Shown here in pieces: positions 59,101 through 64,000 of a stretch of 64,000 bases of DNA (position 1 is the stretch's first letter; every line of letters begins with the position of its first letter). Made by a program: the position numbers and the translations under genes. Under the pieces are notes generated by a model. It saw only the letters and a program-made list of their open reading frames with translations, did no database searches and was not told the origin of the DNA. The stretch spans positions 806,001 to 870,000 of the forward strand of contig JAWZYV010012530.1 of NCBI GenBank assembly GCA_038373885.1, in the 5' to 3' direction. This DNA comes from Cheiracanthium punctorium (taxonomy: Eukaryota; Arthropoda; Arachnida; Araneae; Cheiracanthiidae).

Positions 59101-60669
59101 AAATCTCGTTTTGAATCATAACTCACATTATCCAACAATTGTCTTGCAGCAAAACTCTGGATTGCGCAAAACACCTTGCAATCCACAATTTCAATGCTTT
59201 TCTCTCCAAATTCAACTTATCAGGGAACTTTGAAAAGGTTCCTGGCATTGTTTTCGTTGCATCTATCGATGTTTTTAAAGAATAACCAAGAAACCTTTTT
59301 AATAAGTGTTTTTTTTTTTTTTGCGTGGTAATTTTTGTTGTCTATTACCTTCCAAAATAACATAATGAAAACTAATATTCAGTTCTTTTTGTTTTAAATT
59401 CATAATTATTTTGACTTATAGCTAACATTAGCGATAAATGTTTGCCGCAAAATTAACATTTTTCATATTACAGAATTATTACAGGTTCAGGACTTTGTAC
59501 GGCACCAAATATATCACAAAAAATTGTGTCAGTGTATCATGCTTGTTAATAATAATCAATTTTTTCTATTTTTCTAAAAACTTGAAACGTGGTAAGTGTT
59601 AGTTTTTCATCCACACTCTTCATACATGAAACGGCCGATCAGCCTGGTACTTGCTTTGAGCTGAGCGAGGCACATTCTTAGTTTAGGTGAAGTAATCGTG
59701 GAGGATTTTTTATGTCATGATATGGGCCCGGGTGGCCGGCCACTTGTAGGTAATCCGCGGCGGAGATGGGTCACCAGGGATATCCTTTTTAACGTGGCTG
59801 ACGACGTAAATTAATCAACACTCCTGGTTTAGAACGTATTTTATTGAAATTTTAGAAACTTTCTATACAGATTTAGAAGACTACAGAGGGCACGAAAATT
59901 TTGTGCTCTTATCAGGGGATTGATACTTTTCTTAACTAGGATTACATTTTAAGTTAGTCATATGGTTAAAAAAAAGTTTCCCATATTGTAAGGAGACCAG
60001 ATTTTTGAGCAAAAAACTGGGGACAAATCGGTAGGTACCCCCAATTCCGAAACAAAACTTGGGGACATTTTTATACATTCAATGCTTTTCTCATATAAGC
60101 TTCTATTTATTTAACTAAAGCATTATTATCTCGAAAACAATCTTTAATTTTGCTGAGAAAAATGTCGTTATTTGTATTTTGAAACATTAAAAAGTCGAAA
60201 AATTACCACATTATTGTGCAGACAACAATGTCAAAGCAAATCACAACAATACAACCATCAACAAACTATATCAATCATCCATTATTAATTTAGGCATTGT
60301 TACAACAAAGCGAATTTCTCATTGTTTTTCGACAGTTCATTTTAATATTTCTGAAAAGATAGCGTCAAAAAGCGCACTGAATCTGTTCGACTTATTTACT
60401 TGGAATTAAGTTAATTTTTTCATTGATTGATTAATTGGAATCCATTGCTTTGCAATGGGAAGTGGAAAAAGTTTCGCGCAGCTGTGTAAGTTATTTCAGA
60501 GTTCAATTACTTTTATTGCAATTCTGTCAAATTTCATACAAGCCATCAATTTTAACAGGCTACACCGTAGATGAAATATCTTTGAATAAACACATTTATA
60601 CGTGTGTCCAGACAGCGAGTTTCAAAGGCGATCCTCACGCTAAAGATGCACTTGGCCGGACGACTTTTT
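58831..60669. other. Intergenic DNA, mostly unrecognised
   Basis: Contains a 34-base A-run at 59062-59095 and a short GC-rich patch at 59725-59780. Nothing else supported. Confidence 0.5.
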
Positions 60670-60671
60670 AA

Positions 60672-60830
60672 GGTGTTCTAGCACGTATTCACAATACATC
60701 TGAGAAAACTGATCAGGCCTTCAGACCGTTGGATCTACAGTTGCGGTTGTAGACCAGACCCCTAGACCTTCACATTTCAGCTGTCTACAGAATACAGTGT
60801 CTTATGCATTTGCCATGGTGCTGCCAGACC
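60672..60830 (-). mobile_element. SINE family 4, partial copy
   Basis: Matches 63600-63758: 'TTCTA..CGTATTCAC..TACATCTG', 'CAGACCGTT.GATC.ACAG' and 'GCCATGGTG'. More decayed, and no target duplication found. Confidence 0.5.
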
Positions 60831-61009
60831 TATTTTCCCCATGCATATTACACGTGGTACAACTTTAAAATGAGTACCCAGTTTTAACGATGCTGCGCTC
60901 TCTCACTCCATGTATAATTTTTCTTTCACCCCCAAGTTTATAATATATGAAACAGCCTACAGTGGCATTTTATAGAGGTTATTTACAATTTCGTGCATGT
61001 TTATTTTAG

Positions 61010-61102
61010 TCGCTGCTCTTCTGGAAAGAAAGAAGAAAAGTTGAATGATTATTATGACTTTCCTGATGAAAACATGCTGAATCGGATACAAACTGTCAAT
61101 GC
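61010..61102 (+). CDS. Candidate internal exon of an unknown plus-strand gene
   Basis: 93 bases between TTTATTTTAG and GC|GTGAGT are open in one frame and read RCSSGKKEEKLNDYYDFPDE then NMLNRIQTVN, a charged and plausibly real protein segment. Entry is phase 2 and exit phase 2. I do not recognise the protein and see no partner exon nearby. In AT-rich DNA a 31-codon open stretch can occur by chance. Confidence 0.3.
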
Positions 61103-61815
61103 GTGAGTATTTAGACAGAATGCGTATTTCTTCTTTGCCTGAAATACTTTAAGAAAATGTGTGGGTGACGGGCATTGAAAGATTATTCTTGATATATTCA
61201 TGCACAGTCCTACTTTTTTTCTAAATTCCCATTTTCATAAAAGTCCCATTTAAATATCGTTACATTTAAATTACGACTAGGTGCACAAACAGGATTAAAA
61301 TTTCGAGTTAAATTAGCTCCGACGGATTTAAATTAAGCTCTGTCAGATCGTTAAAAAAACAAAACTGATGTACTAGAACTGATAAGTACCTTTATAGTAT
61401 AATACCTATAAAGATAGAAATTTTACAAAACATTGTCCCCCCCCTTCGTCTCTGTGGCTCATGCAACAGAGACAATATTTAATTAGAAGTGCTTAAATGA
61501 TATTAAACAGACTTCACAACAGGTAGAATTATAGTAGTATATCATAACATTATATTTGCATACACTTTTATGCTTCTCCATTTATGGTAACATTATCTTG
61601 ATACAACACAGACACTTTATTTCCTCGCATCAAGTTTGCCCCATCCCGTCTGTCTCATGATTGAATCGAATTCGGTAGTCCAAAACTGCAGTTCATTATC
61701 AAGTATTCGTTCGGACCTTCATAAAGTTACAGCTCCACTCAAATTACCAATACGCTAAATTGTGCTAATGAATAAACTTTTAATAGTTCCATTTATAATC
61801 ATGCTTGTCACATAC
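61103..61815. other. AT-rich DNA, nothing recognised
   Basis: A short C-run lies at 61437-61444; no other feature. Confidence 0.45.
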
Positions 61816-61860
61816 ACTAGATGGCCAAATTATTGAGGACACTTCTCAAATTATTATTTT
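61816..61860. repeat. Possible lone Tc1-type end
   Basis: ACTAGATGGCCAAATTATTG followed by AGGACAC resembles the terminal repeat of some Tc1 elements. No second end or transposase was found downstream. Confidence 0.3.
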
Positions 61861-62604
61861 ATTTAGTTTAAAAGAATTTTTAGAGCATGTAAGTTTATTC
61901 ACATAATTTTTTTACTTGTTTTTCGCTACTGGCATCATTATTGTCGTTTTCGATAAGTATCAGCACTGCGTTGTCGTGAGCGTATTAAGTGTGGAGGGGC
62001 CGGGGAACTAATCTCCTTAAAACATCTGCGAGCTTTACAAGTTGGCAATAGCCAAAGAACTGATCACTACCAAGCGGCAGTTGATTGAAATTAAAATCAG
62101 AGAATGACATCATAATACCCAATTCCAACAACATGCAAAAGTATGTGTAATGGGCATGTCCCGAATAAAATCTGTCATTGCATCAAAGGTTGGCACCACC
62201 ACCAAATACTAAAATTATTTGCATAACATTTTCATTGAATGAAAATATTACTTTAACCAAAAAATAAGATAGATCTACGTAATATGTTGTTTTATGATAT
62301 AAATACAGAGAGAGGGGGATACTCTCACATAAATAAAAAATACCTGCAAAACCTAAAACCAGGTTTTTATTCAAGAAATTAGCTAAAACAAGAAAACACA
62401 CAAATGAGAGTACTGTTTCTAAATAGTTTGGCCAACTACTATTCACAAATTTTGGGACTAGATGCAGTTTTAAATTAAATTCCCATATTAAAGAAAAATT
62501 ATTCATTATTTTCAAAATGAAAGATTTGCATAAAAGAATATGAGAGCCATGTCTTTCTCCTATTTTTTTAATAAAATTGAATTCCGATCTTGAAACAACA
62601 ATCA

Positions 62605-63435
62605 GATCGATCTTCTTTAAAGATTTATACTGATGGTAGCAAAAGCAAAGGGGGGATTTCTGGTAGTGGTTTACATTCCTACTCCTACCGGTGCTTTGTA
62701 GTTTAAGATCAAAAACCCTAATTTTTGTTCAGTTTTTAGATTAGAGCTTATTGACATCAGAAGAGGCATGCAGTACATAGTTCAGGTGCAGGATCATTTC
62801 CAAGACATCTGGATCTTAACTGACATTCGCGCTTCAATTCAGCACCTCTCTAATTGGGGTACTGTTAGAGACCAGACTCTAGCCTGGGCATTTTAAATCT
62901 ACTTGACAAACTTTCACCTAGTCATACCATACAGTTTCAGTGGATCCCTTCACATGCTGGGATTGAAGGTAATGAAAAAGCTGACTCCTTGGCCAGGTCC
63001 GCTGCTGAGGAGGGTGTGAGTCATTGTGGGAAGCTCATCTTTAGCGAGATTTCTTTGCTGTCAAAAATGGAATTGAACAAGTTTTCGGAAACTCCTCCCA
63101 TCCACTCCCATAATAGTATTTTGCAAAAAATCCGGGTGGGCGTTTCCAGCTTAGACTTATATCCCACCAAACTGTTTTCTCGCGCTTCTTGAGTGGCCAT
63201 ACTTGAGCCCACACTTTTCGGCAGGGCCAAAAAATTTACCCTGAGTGCCATTGATGTTCAGAAGACATGCCCCCCCTCCTGCTAAACAGTTTGGTTTGTT
63301 TGTGTTTTAACAAAGACGAAATTCTGCGGGATCCTCAACTTTTTTTAGGCTTTTTAGACGTTTTCGGATTCATGGGGATTGTCTAGCCCTGCTAGATGAT
63401 TCCGAGATTAGTAACAACAGCAACAACAACAATCA
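62605..63435 (+). pseudogene. 3' end of a non-LTR retrotransposon: RNase H domain, decayed
   Basis: RNase H motifs in order: IYTDGSKSKGG (62623), RLELIDIRRGMQYIVQ (about 62740), ILTDIRASIQHLSNWGT (about 62813) and WIPSHAGIEGNEKADSLAR (62941-62997), each with a conserved acidic residue. The order matches the RNase H of I- or Jockey-related LINEs. At least two frameshifts and an early stop separate the motifs. After a 3'UTR-like stretch it ends in AACAACAGCAACAACAAC, a (CAA)n tail. The reverse transcriptase is missing, so the copy is 5'-truncated. Confidence 0.75.
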
Positions 63436-63538
63436 GAAAATGAATCATACTTATTGATATGTTTAATGGTCACTGCAAATGCTGAAACATAGTGGAATTC
63501 GAAAGTGAAACCAATGAACATTAAGTGTTTAAGTTAGG

Positions 63539-63758
63539 TTTGTGGTTGAGTGGCAACGCTGCTCTAGGGTGATCTGCCAAGGATGGGGGGTACCTTGGCA
63601 GGAGGCCTTTCTAAGGGGTTCTAATGCGTATTCACGTTACATCTGGAGAAAACCTAGCGTAAATCCAGACCGTTAGATCCACAGCCGTGCGATGGGATGC
63701 CTTCATACTTCGGCCGTCTACCATTTTCAGTGACATAACCACTGTGCCATGGTGATGC
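63539..63758 (-). mobile_element. SINE family 4, complete copy
   Basis: Flanked by GTGTTTAAGTTAGG at 63525-63538 and 63759-63772. The minus strand begins GCATCACCATGGCACAGTGG, with an A-box-like TGGCACAGTGG, and carries TTTTCTCCAGATGTAACGTG and GAACCCCTTAGAAAGGCC blocks. The B-box is weak. Confidence 0.75.
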
Positions 63759-64000
63759 GTGTTTAAGTTAGGGCGCATTCAGGAACGTTCTCCTGCTTGC
63801 CTGGCAGTACTGGCCAGCTCTCGTTACTGAACGAGTTGTTTTACGGGAAACTTTCTGGAGTTTACCGCTACATTTTGGATGAACGGATTGTAATCGAATT
63901 TAGTACATAGATTATGCATGAGATCCGCTTAAGGAATTTTGAAAAAAAATTAGTTAAAAAATGTACACTGGGGGCGCTTTTCACGAAAAAAAAAACAAAA

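Overview
The window is animal nuclear DNA: very AT-rich, intron-rich and packed with transposon debris. The only gene I can assemble with confidence is a complete polycystin-2 (PKD2, TRPP-type cation channel) gene on the minus strand. Its ATG is at 42639 and its stop at 9259. Fifteen coding exons, all with GT-AG junctions and matching phases, give an 802-residue protein. The protein follows vertebrate-type PKD2 closely. It has an acidic cytosolic N-terminus, S1, the large extracellular polycystin (TOP) domain, S2-S6 with an L-G-D selectivity filter, two EF-hands and a C-terminal coiled coil. The Tc1 transposase and RNase H remnants resemble copies I associate with arthropods, especially spiders. 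I therefore infer an arthropod, probably an arachnid, but the sequence does not prove this.

Layout. 1-300 looks like the 3' end of a plus-strand transcript that starts outside the window. 1.1-8.1 kb is a nested repeat block: diverged tandem repeats, a large inverted duplication carrying mariner transposase remnants, a hAT-like element inserted in one arm with the matching empty site in the other arm, two copies of a 1.2 kb repeat, and a palindromic MITE. 9.26-42.64 kb is PKD2. Its introns hold piggyBac-like palindromic MITEs at TTAA sites, hAT-like MITEs with 8-bp target duplications, tRNA-derived SINEs with clear target duplications, a Helitron-like element, TA-flanked MITEs, tandem repeats and an intra-intron segmental duplication. 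44.2-48.2 kb holds a TIR element, a dead Tc1 transposase and a foldback element. 49.1-50.6 kb is a long-TIR element. 50.9-57.7 kb holds three copies of one non-coding family (ends ACTTCCTTGTAC), two direct and one inverted, with SINE and mariner insertions. 57.7-64 kb holds a dispersed repeat also found in PKD2 intron 4, two SINE copies and a decayed non-LTR retrotransposon end.

The most interesting points are four. A 192-base open segment in PKD2 intron 13 has good splice signals and exactly the right phases to be a cassette or alternative first exon encoding a hydrophobic segment. Both EF-hand loops of PKD2 look calcium-competent, unlike human PKD2. A 30-bp palindrome in the 51-58 kb family shows compensatory change between copies. 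Several insertions can be dated relative to each other because the window contains both filled and empty sites.
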